Below are positions 23,401-35,157 of a stretch of DNA of 64,000 nucleotides, piece by piece. The stretch lies in contig JAZAYU010000695.1 of NCBI GenBank assembly GCA_038501625.1, forward strand, positions 115,681 to 179,680, given 5' to 3'. This DNA is from Corbicula japonica. Taxonomy: Eukaryota > Mollusca > Bivalvia > Venerida > Cyrenidae. The first letter of the stretch is position 1. Each line of letters begins with the position of its first letter. The notes under the pieces are model-generated. The model saw nothing but the letters and a program-made list of their open reading frames with translations, searched no databases and had not been told where the DNA came from. Position numbers and translations under genes: made by a program.

Positions 23401-23900
23401 ATTCACCTAAGGAATCATAATTTCTAATGGTAAACAGTGTGACGTAATAGTTTAAAAGGCGTGGCTCCAGAAGAACCGTTCACAGTTTATTGGACGTTGC
23501 ACAATGTTTTGACCTGTGACGTCGCCGAGCATGCACGTTTTGCAACGAGTTGTTGCGAAAAAGCGTGCAGTCATTCACTTTGTCGTGAACATAGCGGTTC
23601 TAACAGCCATAAGAAAAAGCCGTTATATTCCAATTCTTCTAATAATTTCTGTATTTATGAGAGTATAAATATGTGTAAATATAAGGATTGAATCGACATT
23701 TGATGTTTTTCATTTGGGTATGAAAAACAGTTGGATTGTTTAAAGTATGCATGAAGCCCTTTGGGCTTCACACACTTTAAACAACCCAACTGTTTTTCAT
23801 ACCCTAATAAAAAACATCAAATATCGATTCAATCCTTAAATAAATTGCATCCCAATTTTATCTCAAGTATCATATTTCAGTATTATTGCATCATCAACCA
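23400..23900 (+). mobile_element. dispersed foldback repeat, copy 1
   Basis: This copy runs from CAGTGTGACGTAATAG through GTGACGTCG, CACGTTTTGCAACGAG and AAAAGCGTGCAGTCATTCA to a long hairpin. An inverse-strand relative is at 59960-60300. The 76-codon frame at 23461-23691 has no recognisable counterpart in the second copy, so I do not call a gene. Confidence 0.6.
23684..23842. repeat. long hairpin (~70-bp arms)
   Basis: Left arm: GGATTGAATCGACATTTGAT followed by GTTTTTCATTTGGGTATG, AAAAACAGTTGGATTGTTTAAA and CATGAAGCCC. The right arm is its near-perfect complement after a loop of a few bases at ~23760. It is highly AT-rich and would extrude or fold readily. Confidence 0.85.
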
Positions 23901-24590
23901 ATTTAACCCAGCTAAAAATGTGAAATGTCACGTACACAGTTTTGTAGATCAAACGATTTCAAAGCAGAGCCGACAAAAAAACACAGTCTTGATACGAGCC
24001 GACAATTTCCTTTGAAGTTGCATTTTATTGATGGTTGGTATCAATGTTTACCTCCATACTGACTGTGAAATCAAATTCAGTCTCCGTATGAAATTAACAT
24101 GGAAGGCGGATCAAAGAAATGTACAAAAATCTATGAGTGTTTTTAAACATGATTGAGAAATTACTTTTTGTTTGTTTCTGAATTGTGCGGATTAATTTAT
24201 GCGATAATTAAAGAGACAGTGGAATTTAAACGTGGATTATTGTAAGTACATGTACCAATAACGTCTCGATAACGGAAAGTCCTAGGCTGCTGTGTATTTG
24301 TAACAGATTTGTAATGCCTGATTGAATAAGCTGTTTAAAAGAGGTGACAGGTTACAGTTTGTTTGCCCGGAGGCTTCACTATCCCTGTTCATCGCTGTCA
24401 GAATATTTAATTGGATTTATCAGCTGACAATAGACAAATAATAAGGGTGTCATAGGCTTTGATACGGACGATAAACGGTACATCCGGTGTCATTTCCTGT
24501 AAACAGGCGATGAAAATATTCGATTTCAATCAGTTTTGGCCAAAAAAAAAATGCAAATTTTCTATTCGATTTGGCGATATATTTTCTTAG
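23900..24590. other. intergenic, no gene seen
   Basis: Unremarkable AT-rich sequence with only short frames. Confidence 0.4.
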
Positions 24591-24593
24591 GAA

Positions 24594-24710
24594 GTGTCTC
24601 CTCGACCGGCTGCCGGACGAGGAGAATATACACGTAGGACTGTCTCCTCGACCGGCTCCGGTTTAGGAGAATATACACGTAGGACTGTCTCCTCGACCGG
24701 TTCCAGATAA
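24594..24710 (+). repeat. ~46-bp tandem repeat, 2.5 units
   Basis: TGTCTCCTCGACCGGCT ... GAGAATATACACGTAGGAC is present twice, followed by a third TGTCTCCTCGACCGGTTCC that breaks off. It abuts the 5' truncation point of the LINE. A similar GTCTCCTCGACCGG word occurs at 38592. Confidence 0.75.
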
Positions 24711-24714
24711 ATAA

Positions 24715-26550
24715 TTGATAATATTTTTATGCTATTCGTCAACGACATCAACAATAACATTAGGTCAGATCTACATGGTATCTTTACAATCGACGAACTT
24801 AAATTCTTTCTGTTGCTTTATGCCGACGACCAGGTACTTTTCGCGAAATCCCCAGAAACACTACAACTCATGCTAGATGACATTCAAAACTATTGTAACA
24901 TCTGGGGTTTGAAGATAAATACATCTAAAACCAAAGCCATGATATTCAAAAAGGGTAGACACACGGTTTTTAATTTCTATATAAACAATACTCGTATAGA
25001 ATTAGTTGAATCCTTTAAATATTTAGGCATGACGCTCTTCAAAAATGGTAACTGGCCCAGAAGTAAAAAAAAAACAATTGCACAACATGCATTTTTTGCA
25101 CTGCATAATTTGTTCAGACTATTTCAAAACGTCGATTTACCGATATCTCAAAAATGCAACTTGTTTGATACGTTAATTGCGTCAATTTTAAATTTCGGGG
25201 CGGAAGTATGGGGCATGCACTCTACCACAGATATCGAATTAATTCATACAAAAATTTTACGACGTCTACTTTGTGTAAAGAAATCAACAAATCTCGCAGC
25301 ACTTTATGGCGAAACCGGCAGATTTCCACTTGAAGTTAATAGAAAAATAATTATGCTTAAATTTTGGCTTAAAATTCTTGATCAAGATAATAACTCATTA
25401 GTAAAAAATATTTATTGCTAAAACGCGATGTTGATGCAAATAGGAATTACAACGGAAAAAACTGGGCATATCAAATTAAAAACATTCTAGACTCTCATGG
25501 ATTCTCATATGTTTGGAACATTCAAAGCGCAACAGACATTCAGTTTGATATTTTAAAAAACGAATCTTTGACACCTATAAACAAAATTGGTACGCCGAAA
25601 TTAACAATTCTAGAAAGTTAGACTCGTATGCGTTATTCAAGCATGAATTTGATCTAGAACAATACTTAAAAGTTCTACCTGAAGGTAAATTTAAGAACGT
25701 GCTTGTTAAATTCAGGGTTTCTTCACAAAATTTAAGAATTGAAACTGGTCGCTACGAAAATCTAATTCGCGAAGAAAGATTATGTATTTACTGTAATATG
25801 AACCGGATCGAAAATGAGTATCACTTTTTATTAGTTTGCCCATATTATTGCGAACTTAGAAACACATATTTCAAGGCCTATTTCAATCATTGGCCAACCT
25901 TAAATAAATTCGAACAGCTCATGGTCTCAAGGTCACCAAAAGTTCTACTGAATTTAGCAAAATATATTTACTTTGCCAACCTGAAAAGAAACAATACATC
26001 TTAGATAATTGATTAACTTAAAAATTAAGTACCATACCTTTTTTGTGTTATATTTGAAAATATTACACCTCACATGTTAATATGATAACATGATACATAA
26101 TTACTTTGTTGTACTATTTCCGGTAATCTTTCCCAGTTGAAAACTATAGCTATATAATTAAGTGGTTGTACTATTATTTGTTAAGTAATCTCGCCCATTT
26201 AAGATCTATATCTACATAACTAAGTTGTTGTACTAATTTCTGTTCAGTAATCTTTTCCATTTAAGAACTATATCTACATAACTAAGCCGGTGTACTATTT
26301 TCTGTTAAGTAATCTTTCCCATTTAAGCATTACTATATTAACTATATCTGTAAAGTAATCTCTCCCATTTAATATCTAAATCTGTTGAATAATCATCTGT
26401 TAACATGAACATCACACCCTTTTAATATATTCTTTAGATTTTCATATTCTCTTCTGTTAATCATGTTCTCTCTGTGTTTGTATTGCTATATGCATTGTAA
26501 AATGTTTTATGCAAATAAAATATTCGTATTCGTATATTCGTAATAAATTG
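24715..26550 (+). mobile_element. 5'-truncated LINE (non-LTR retrotransposon), 3' part of ORF2
   Basis: The remnant begins in the reverse transcriptase palm: LLYADDQ near 24820-24840 holds the catalytic Asp pair, followed by WGLKINTSKTKAMIF and FKYLGMTLF. The frame breaks near 25420 and again near 25560-25620. It continues to a C-terminal zinc knuckle (C-x2-C...H-x4-C, within NEYHFLLVCPYY) and the family signature HWPTLNKF...LLNLAKYIYF, with stop at 26004. A ~520-bp 3' UTR follows with four to five ~60-bp units (TTAAGTAATCTTTCCCATTT, 26100-26380). The end is CAAATAAAATATTCGTATTCGTATATTCG, a short ATTCGT repeat tail instead of poly(A). Confidence 0.85.
26100..26390 (+). repeat. ~60-bp tandem repeats in LINE 3' UTR
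   Basis: Four to five units of the type GTTGTACTATTT..TGTTAAGTAATCTTTCCCATTTAAGA.CTATATCTACATAACTAA. The copies have diverged. Confidence 0.75.
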
Positions 26551-26639
26551 TGTTTAAACATAAACATCGGACGCAACAATCGGGGAAAAGTTTGGTAAAA
26601 ATGTTTGTTTGTTTCTTTTATGTAAATGTGTTTTCACAT

Positions 26640-26715
26640 GTGAAATAATAATGGAAATAATAATGGAAATAATAATGGAAGTAATAGTAGCAAATAATAA
26701 TTGCAGTAATAATTG
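26640..26715 (+). repeat. AATAATGGA-type microsatellite
   Basis: GAAATAATAATG repeats three to four times, then decays into GTAATAATTGC words. Confidence 0.7.
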
Positions 26716-26939
26716 CTTGCACTCTGATGTTTCGGCAATTAAAACCTGTTTAAACTATCAATACTAATTGATCTGCTCAGTTTGCAGTTAAATATATCGC
26801 AGCAGATTTGTTAAATGCCGCCGTTCACAGGGTTGGTAATTAGCCTATTGTTTGTTGTTACTCAATAAAATACAACAGATATGTCTCTATCATTTGGTCC
26901 TTATTATTCTGTGTTGATTTTAGATTGGAATTTTTAAGT

Positions 26940-27733
26940 GTAACGTTTCGTTTCGTTGCGCTTATTTGGCAACTCGGCATAAACAATGCCTATGGCCATT
27001 TACAATTAGGAAAAAAATATGACCACGGCATACATTGAAAATACAGAAATGATCAAAATACATATAAATTTTACATAGAGGAAGAGACATGGTATAATAC
27101 ATACAAAACATACAGTATTACTCACGTCATTTTAAATTATTCAAAAAAAATTAATAAGGAAGCAGCATTTTCTTCCAGGGTTCATATCAAATTTACATAG
27201 TAAAAGACATGTATTTAATAAATACAAAGCCAACAGCATTACATACATACATACATACTCGTACATACATACATAAACAAAACAGTTAGGAGGAGGAATT
27301 TCTTCAAGGGTTTTATTTCTCAGTTTAATACATTCATTAATATATTTTGCTAAATTTAAAACTCTTTTCTTACAAGTAGACGACATTATTGAAATAAATT
27401 TATTAAGAGACGGCCATGATATAATTCCAAAGTATCTTTCACGAACATCTCTGTACAACGGACAGCATAATAGAAAATGATATTCTGTGTCTATAATATT
27501 AGTAGAACATAATTTACATAAACGTTCCAATAAGCCTACCAAACTCTATTTCAAGATTATGCGAACACAGTCTAAAACGTGTGAGTTGTTTGCGTGATTT
27601 ATTATTTTTTATAATAGTTAAGAAATCTTCAAATCCAAATTGTTTCTTAAATTTTCTAAAATATTCTAATTTTGATATCTCTTGGATTGAGGCGTTCCAA
27701 TCCTGTAGGAATTGATCTCTAAGTCTTTGCTAA
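26940..27733 (-). mobile_element. LINE 3' fragment, second copy
   Basis: On the minus strand, codons from 27733 read like the LINE ORF2 C-terminus (QDWNASIQEISKLEYF, RLCSHNLEIEFG). After a frameshift near 27540 they continue to a zinc knuckle (RLCKLC ... DTEYHFLLCCPLY) and SWPSLNKFISIM...VLNLAKYINE. The element ends near 26940 with GCAACGAAACGAAACG, a short AACGA-type tail. It is 5'-truncated. Confidence 0.8.
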
Positions 27734-27917
27734 ATTATATGAAAATGATTAAGGATTACGGACCCAGAAAAATCGGTATTTTCCGTGTTATTTCGGTAGA
27801 TTCCGGAATGTCACGTTACCGAACACGTGACCATGATAAATGACCACGTGATCGGAATCTAAGCTGATACAAAGATGGCCGAACAATCGCTCGATCGTAG
27901 AGGTAGATTTGCATCCT

Positions 27918-29875
27918 TAAAACTAGAATGTTGTGTTCCGCGGAACACATGTGTCGCCTGCATGGAAAACGTTGAAATGTGGGCCTATGTTTAATCATAT
28001 ATAATAAAAATATTTTATTTAAGTTGATTTCAATACTACACCACAGAACACTTGTGTCATCTAAGTTGCATTTAAAAGGGGAATAACTGTAATAATGGTG
28101 AAACAAGAGTAATCATCTTCAAAAATTGGTTTGTGCACGCAGATGAGTTATTCAAAGTATTAAGTGAATTGAACAAGTACTTTCCAGTTTACAGGCAACT
28201 CTAAGTTTCATGTTACAGTTGCATTTGAAAGGGACATAACTCATAAAATTTTCAAACAGGAGTTATAATTTTTGTAGTTGTCGATGGCACTGTTCATGTC
28301 GATACAATCCAAGTATTAAATGAATAGGGCAAGTACTTTCAAATTATAAGCAACATTAAGTTTCATGTGAAATTTGCATTTGAAAAAAAAGTCAAACAGG
28401 AGTTATGATTCTTGTTGTAACTGATGTTGTTGTTGTTCATGAAGATGATATATTCGAAGAGTGAATAGGACAAGTACTTTAAAAGTTAAAGGTAACATTA
28501 AGTTTCATGTTAAAGTTGTATAATAAAGGGACATAACTTATAAAATAGTCCAGCAGTTGTTATTATTCTTGTTCGTCATAATAACGCTGTTCATGAAGGT
28601 GATTTATTTCCAATATCAAGAGAATTTTCAAAGTGAAAGTCAAAATTAAGTTTCATGTTAAAGTTGCATATGAAAGGGGCATAACTCAAAGTATACTCAA
28701 ACAGGAGTTATGATTCATAGTGTAATCAACGTTGTTGATCATGCTGATATTGTATTTCAAGTATGAAGTGAATAGGACAAGTACTTTCAAAGTTATAGGC
28801 AACATTAAGTTTTATATTAAAGTTGCATTTGAAAGGGGCATAACTAAAAAAATATTGAAACTGGAGTTATCAGTCTTGTCGTCACAGATGGCATTGTTCA
28901 TGCTGATGATATATTCCAAGTATGAAGTGAATAGGACAAGTACTTTCAAAGTTATAGGCACCATTAAGTTTTATATTAAAGTTGCATTTGAAAGGGGCAT
29001 AACTCAAGAACTATTGAAACTGGAGTTATCGGTCTTGTCGTCACAGATGGCATTGTTCATGCTGATGATATATTCCAAGTATGAAGTGAATAGGACAAGT
29101 ACTTTCAAAGTTATAGGCAACATTAAGTTTCAGATTAAAGTTGCATTTGAAAGGGGCATAACTCAATAAATATTGAAACTGGAGTTATCATTCTTGTCAT
29201 CACAGATGGCATTGTTCATGCTGATGATATATTCCAAGTATGAAGTGAATAGGACAAGTACTTTCAAAGTTATAGGCAACATTAAGTTTCAGATTAAAGT
29301 TGCATTTGAAAGGGGCACAACTCAAGAAATATTGAAACTGGAGTTATCAGTCTTGTCGTCACAGATAGCATTATTCATGCTGATGATATATTCCAAGTAT
29401 GAAGTGAATAGGACAAGTACTTTAAAAGTTATAGGCAACATTAAGTTTCAGATTGAAGTTGCATTTGAAAGGGGCATAACTCAAGAAATATTGGAACTGG
29501 AGTTATCATTCTTGTCGTCACAGATGGCATTGTTCATGCTGATGATATATTCCAAGTATGAAGTGAATAGGACAAGTACTTTCAAAGTTATAGGCAACAT
29601 TAAGTTTCAGATTAAAGTTGCATTTGAAAGGGGCATAACTCAAGAAATATTGAAGCTGGAGTTATCATTCTTGTCGTCACAGATGGCATTGTTCATGCTG
29701 ATGATATATTCCAAGTATGAAGTGAATAGGACAAGTACTTTCAAAGTTATAGGAAACATTAAGTTTCAGATTAAAGTTGGGGGACTACCGGACGACGAAG
29801 ACGACGACGACGACGACGACGCCGGACAATAGCATCCCTATGTGTCTACCTGCTATCGCAGGCGACACAAAAAAG
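27918..29875. mobile_element. satellite-bearing element (pearl/HINE-like), 159-bp repeats
   Basis: The left end contains GTTCCGCGGAACACATGTGTCGCCTGC, with an internal palindrome. The right end contains CTGCTATCGCAGGCGACAC, so GTGTCGCCTGC/GCAGGCGACAC are inverted. Between them lie an array of 159-bp units and a (GAC)n tract at 29790-29820 (GACGACGACGACGACGACGC). Unit size, simple-repeat tract and structured ends recall bivalve pearl/HINE elements; this is by layout only. It abuts the first exon of the transposase-like gene at ~29868. Confidence 0.55.
28160..29780. repeat. 159-bp tandem array, divergent on the left and uniform on the right
   Basis: The word GTATGAAGTGAATAGGACAAG occurs at 28761, 28920, 29079, 29238, 29397, 29556 and 29715, exactly 159 bp apart with few changes. 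To the left, three to four increasingly diverged units (AATAGGACAAGTACTTT near 28320, 28465, 28615; AATTGAACAAGTACTTT near 28170) have shorter spacing and indels. 159 bp is 53 codons, so the uniform units create long open frames of a 53-residue repeat. I regard these as a by-product. Confidence 0.9.
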
Positions 29876-32193
29876 AACCGGCTAAACAGAAAGCATATGA
29901 GCTGAAAGAAGAACACAGCTATGTAGCATCTGATTATGTTGAAGTTGAGAGTTGCAAGACTGTGGATGGGAGTTGGAAGGAAGGCAGGCGAGTTGTTGAA
30001 TTTGCCGTGTTGTTGGAGGGACTGCGGTTTTGCAAATCGTGTCGACTTGGCCCTATTCCTTTAACTATAGAGAACGTCATTGGGGAATTAAAGAAGGGAT
30101 TAGGAGGATATCTAAAAGTGAAATGTTTGAACTCTGATTGTGGTCACGTGAACTCTATAGCGTATGGAAAATTAGTGAAAGGGAGTAAACAGGGTGCCTC
30201 AACTTTTGCCGTGAATACGAAGCTTGGAACAGGTAACGGTCTTGAAATTTAATTCCTTATGTTGATAAATTATTATATTAACACTTGATCTCCATCATTG
30301 ATTCATTTAGTGCTCTGTTAAGAAAGTGTGTACGATTTCACACAATCTTTTATAAAAACATATGTTTCGTACCAAAGCAATTTCGTACCTAGTAAAACAT
30401 GTCATTTCATATCACAGTTTTGGGAAATCTTCTATTCCAATTTATCTATTTATTCTGTAGCACACTCTTCAATTGATAGTCATATGTCTAGTTTTTTCCA
30501 TTGATTTTTTTGTAAAACATCAAATTTTTATTGAATGTTTGCCATTTTGTTTATGCATAATTACATGTATAAGTGAAATGTTGCGTAGAAGCCCACAGTG
30601 AAATTTCATAGGCATACTGCTACAAAATGTAATGCTTTATGTAAGTGTTCATGTATTTTATGCCTTTTATTTCATCCAAAAGCATATACCGTACACAACA
30701 TTTAATTGCTAAGAATGAAATTCATTGGCCTTGAAACTAAATTGGGTTGAAATGAAAATATTGTGTCATTTCAATAGAAACTAGATGTTTCTGTGTATTT
30801 TCAGCCATGATCGACACATTGGGAGGCCCGAATAAAGTCAACAACATGCTGGCAGCTTTGAATATACCCACGATCAGTAATAGTAAACTGAAGAAAATGG
30901 AGAGGAGGGCAGGGTCAAACATTGAAAAAGTTGCGTCTGAGTCAATGGAAGCTGCAGGCAAAGAAGCAATTAAGGGAGAAATGGAGTAAGTATATTTCAA
31001 ATGCATTTCTTAAAATAATTAGTTATTTGAAGAATAAAATTAACAAATATTAGTTACATCTGGCAGGAACCAAAATTATTCTTGTGATTGGACATAAAAC
31101 ATATAAAACAGTTCAATGTGAGATTTTGTTGAATATTTGAAAATGGGCGACAAAACTGAAGTATGTGTGGAACTATTTCACATTTGAAAATACCATTTGG
31201 ACTTCACATCAGAAATTTTCCAGAATACCTGGTTATACTTCTATAAAAAACATTTATATCTTGCTTTATTGTATCTTATAATTCTTTCTTTCTAAAGGGA
31301 CATAGCTGTGTGTGAGAGTTTGGAAGCAGAGAAGTCAACAAATATTCTTATAAAGGACCTTGGGGTTTCTGTTCTTCCAGAGGCTTCTCCTATGAAAGAG
31401 TAAGTTTAAAAAATATACACGTTACTGGCTAAAAAATAAATGTTGAGTGGTACATGTACTGTTTTTCTTTGTATATAGTTTACTATACACTACTGGAGCA
31501 CTCAAAATCTTCTTTGCACATGACTGTATAAATTTATAAATATAAACATGACTGATGACACATATGTCTTTTGTCTGGTTTGGAGTTGTTTACTTTCTTT
31601 TCTTTTTGTCTTTTCAGGGAATTGATAATACCAAGCCACACTAAAGACATAAGTTGGGCAGATGATATAATGAGTCTTCAATCTCATAAGGACATTCTCG
31701 GTATACAGTACAATGCCCATGACACTCTTGAAGATGTGCGCGCCTTAGTGAAATTGTTCCAACATTGTGCGATTTGTTAAAATTCACTTTTTCTCTAAAT
31801 GCAGTGTATCACCAATGTCTGTCATCGAAGGAAAAGGCAAATAATTTACCATCATTGTCATGTCTTATTGCAAGCAGTGTTTGTAAATTTCATGCAGCTG
31901 AAAATATTGCGTCTTCAGGGTTAAACCTTGAGCATCTTAGGAAAATCTTTGTATGTGATGGTGAAGATGGACTACACAGTACATTCACGATGAAAAACAG
32001 TGAAGGCCAACCACGTGTAACAAACACAAAAGGACACTTGAGACTGTCATTCCAAAACTGGCTGATTTCTTACAAAAAAACACTTAAAATTTGTTTTACT
32101 GATATTTACTGTTGGATCTCCAAATGTCATATGTTATTTTGTACTGAAGATATGTTTCAGCAATTTTCTATTGCAGGAAAGCAGTATATTTAA
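29868..32193 (+). pseudogene. Mutator-type transposase / DEDDh exonuclease-like gene, broken
   Basis: Four exons are readable. Exon 1 (about 29868-30232) contains GRRVVEFAVLLEGLRFCKSC and LGGYLKVKCLNSDCGHVNS. Exon 2 (30805-30985) contains AMIDTLGGPNKVNNMLAALN and the KKMERRAG motif. Together these match the N-terminal part of the 'Mutator-like transposase domain' common in invertebrate genomes. Exon 3 (31298-31399) links. Exon 4 (from 31618) holds GIQYNAHDTLEDVRALVKLF, which fits the last motif (H-x4-D) of DEDDh exonucleases. The frame stops at 31778, but the next frame from 31765 continues with similar-looking coding sequence (CKFHAAENIASSGLNLEHLR) to 32193, indicating a frameshift near 31760. 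Splice sites are canonical. Exons 1-2 and 4 may come from different elements. No start codon is assured: the 159-bp element directly precedes exon 1. Confidence 0.6.
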
Positions 32194-33179
32194 AGTATTT
32201 TCACTCAAGGCCATATTGACATGTTTTCATTGAAATTTAGGCTTACTTACATTTTAAACTTTAGTCACAGAATCAAAACCAAAATGTTACATTGTTAATA
32301 AATTTTTCTTTGTTGGTATCTGCAGCACACATAAAAAAACATAACATATGATAAATAGTAGGATATTTTTCTTTGCAAGTATTATCTTTGTGAACATTTT
32401 AGTGCTTGGTGTGGATAAATAGTTCTTGGTCACTATTTGATTTTCTAGCTCTCGACTACATGTATGTATACAAGATTTTGAAGAAAACACATGATTTTAT
32501 TGTTGATAGAGGGTACCTTTTCTATTGATATAAGTGTTTTTATTGCATTGCAAGTCTTGTATTGTTTCTAAGCAGAAGCTGAAGCATTATTTAATAGTTA
32601 GAAACAAAGAAAGAATAAATAATGAAATTTGACCTCAAATTGTCTCCATTGACATTTGAAACCAACTCATAAAATGTAGTGGTTTGAACTAACTAGACGG
32701 TAAAAGTTTTTCCTTTTTTAATATTTTCCCCTTTATATCTGATAGAAACTTTGTATTTGGGTTTTATATTGTGAAACGATATTGAAAGCATTAAAAATTT
32801 GGCCAAAATATTGTGTATTTGGACATGACATGGAAAAAAAGCCAAGGCCGCAGGGTCAAATTTTCACATAATACTTTTTTTTTCTTTTTCTTTGTGAACA
32901 ATTGTTACCAGTAAGTAATGCATGATATAAACTAAGGTCATATGAACACAACAAGGTACATTTTACAAATATATTCCTTAATTTGGAAAAATTACACAAG
33001 ATTTATAGTATCTAGGTATTTGCTCTTTGGGGTTCTTCTCGGAAAAGTGGGGTAGCCGACATCAAATGTACATATCTCATGTTTTGAACGGTAAATTTTA
33101 ATAAAATTTCATATTTGGGTGTCTTAATGGATGCTTAACAAGAAATCATCAAGTATGTAACCATTTCTAAACGTGGGTT
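32194..33179. other. AT-rich intergenic, no gene seen
   Basis: Only short frames. T-rich tracts near 32875-32890. This is the 3' flank of the truncated LINE. Confidence 0.45.
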
Positions 33180-34730
33180 TCAGGGTCCGTAAACCTTAAA
33201 ATTTACTTCAAAATTATTATTCAACATGTATCCAAATCCTAACATTTCTAATTTAGTTTTTATTCGTTTAGCCCAGCAATTGTTATAATTTCCGTTAAGT
33301 TGATATATATAAATACGATGCATTGATGAATCAGAATTTTTTACTATTTTGATCCAATATTTCAGCGCTCTTCCTTTCATAATAACTGACAAGGGGAATC
33401 TACCCAATTCACCATTGACTGCTATGTTGGGGGTTTGCTGACGGACTCCTAAAACAAATTTACAAAATTTTATATGTAACCTATCAATATCTTTAATGTC
33501 ATAAATTCCCCATACTTCAGCTCCATATAGAATAATTGGTAACACCATTGAATCAAATAATGATAACATCGTTTTGACGTCCAAATCAAGCCTTTCGAAT
33601 AAAGATAACAAATTTTTATAGGCTCTTAATGCTTGTTCATTTAATGCTTTTACTGAAAATGTAAAATTACCAGTGTAATAAAATTTTATTCCCAGGTAAC
33701 AAAATTCATCTACTATTTCAAGTTGCTGGCCATTAATAGTCCAATTTAAGTTGTGATTCTGTTTTCTCTTTTCAAAAATGCATACTTTAGTTTTGTTTAC
33801 ATTAATTTTAAGTCCCCATTTTTCAGAATAATTATAAATACAGTTAAACTGAGATTGCAAACTTTCTGGATTCGTCGTGAAAAGAGCAATATCATCAGCA
33901 AAAAGTAAGAGATACATAGACAAATATTCAAGATCATTTTCAGTTAAGGTACTTATATCAATCGACTGTTTAATGTCATTAATAAAAAGAATAAACAGGA
34001 TTGGCGAAAGTGGCTCTCCTTGTTTCAAACCTAATGATACATCAAAGAACTCTGAGATTAACATATTAGATGACAGTTTAACAGATGACTTAACAACCGC
34101 ATAAATACTTTTGATCATATTTAACATTTTAGAACTTATTCCTATTTCAAAAAGTTTGACCCATAATGCATTTCTATCAACGATATCGAAGGCCTTTTCA
34201 TAATCAATAAAGGCACAATATAGTTTACTCTTTTTAGCAAGTACTTTCTCTATAATTGAATGAAGTAAAAATATACAATCAGTAGTACTATGGTTGTCTC
34301 TAAATCCAAATTGATTTTCATTAAATTTATTTTCATTTTCACACCATTTATTAAGTCGTTCTCTTAAACAAAGTGAAAATATTTTCGACATAATATTAAC
34401 AAGAGTAATACCTCTATAATTAGATGCATTTGTAGGGTCTCCCTTCTTATATATTGGCGTTATAGAACCCTTACACCAAGACTCTGGATATACTCCAGTA
34501 TCAAAAATTTTGTTAAAGTCAGCAACATTATTATCAAGGTCACAACTCTTATGTCTTTTTAATCGTTTGATTACCTTTGAAATTTCATCAGTAGTAAAAT
34601 TTTTATCTAGCTCTTCACTTATTACATAATTATGTGTATCAAAAGGCTGTTGTTGGTATAAAACTTCATCATTACCGTTTCTATTATCAATGTTTGAGAT
34701 ATTTTTAAAATGTCCTACAAAATCATTCAT
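33180..34730 (-). pseudogene. LINE ORF2, reverse transcriptase part
   Basis: 516 open codons that start after the inserted fragment. The palm motif FADD is intact. The thumb/C-terminal region runs to the family motif GAEVWGIYDIKDIDRLH and ELGRFPLSV, but the C-terminal zinc knuckle is missing. The internal deletion between KSCDLDN and ADFNKIFDTG removes part of the fingers. Confidence 0.85.
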
Positions 34731-34739
34731 ACCGATTTG

Positions 34740-35157
34740 AGAAGTATTAACAGAACAGAACAGAACATTTATTTGTCAAGTACAAACATTGTACATAGTC
34801 ATAAATTTACAATGTAATACAACAAATCGCGTCACGTTAACAAATTATAATTTCAGATTATAGGTGTGTATCATGATACAACAAGGCATAACAATAATGA
34901 GGATGATCTGATCAATTGGTTACACAGTCACAAGATAATCTTATATGTGTAGCTTCCTTTATATATTTAGCAAGGTTAAACAGAATTTGTTCATCAATTG
35001 ATTTCAGCAGTGATATAAATTTGAACATGCTAGGTCTAACATAGTAAAATGGATTTAGGTATTTAACACGGATATTTCTATAACGTTTACAGTTTATAAC
35101 AATTAACACTGCTTTTCTTGCTAAATTTTTAAATGTACTTCCAAACTTTTCTAGGCT
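34740..35157 (-). mobile_element. short 3' LINE fragment inserted in the larger LINE
   Basis: The minus-strand frame 35160-34912 reads as the extreme ORF2 C-terminus of this family (RPSMFKFISLL, ILFNLAKYIKEA). It is followed by a 3' UTR and ends AAATAAATGTTCTGTTCTGTTCTG, a TTCTG repeat tail, before the host ORF2 resumes. The simplest reading is a late, severely 5'-truncated insertion. No target duplication was seen. Confidence 0.75.

Noticed and set aside
23461..23691. 76-codon plus frame in the 23.4-kb repeat
   Set aside because: The related copy on the minus strand at 60.0-60.3 kb does not preserve the frame.
28732..29832. Long plus-strand open frames (145 and 219 codons) with a 53-residue repeat
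   Set aside because: They arise because the 159-bp satellite unit is a multiple of three. No start, splice or domain evidence supports a protein.
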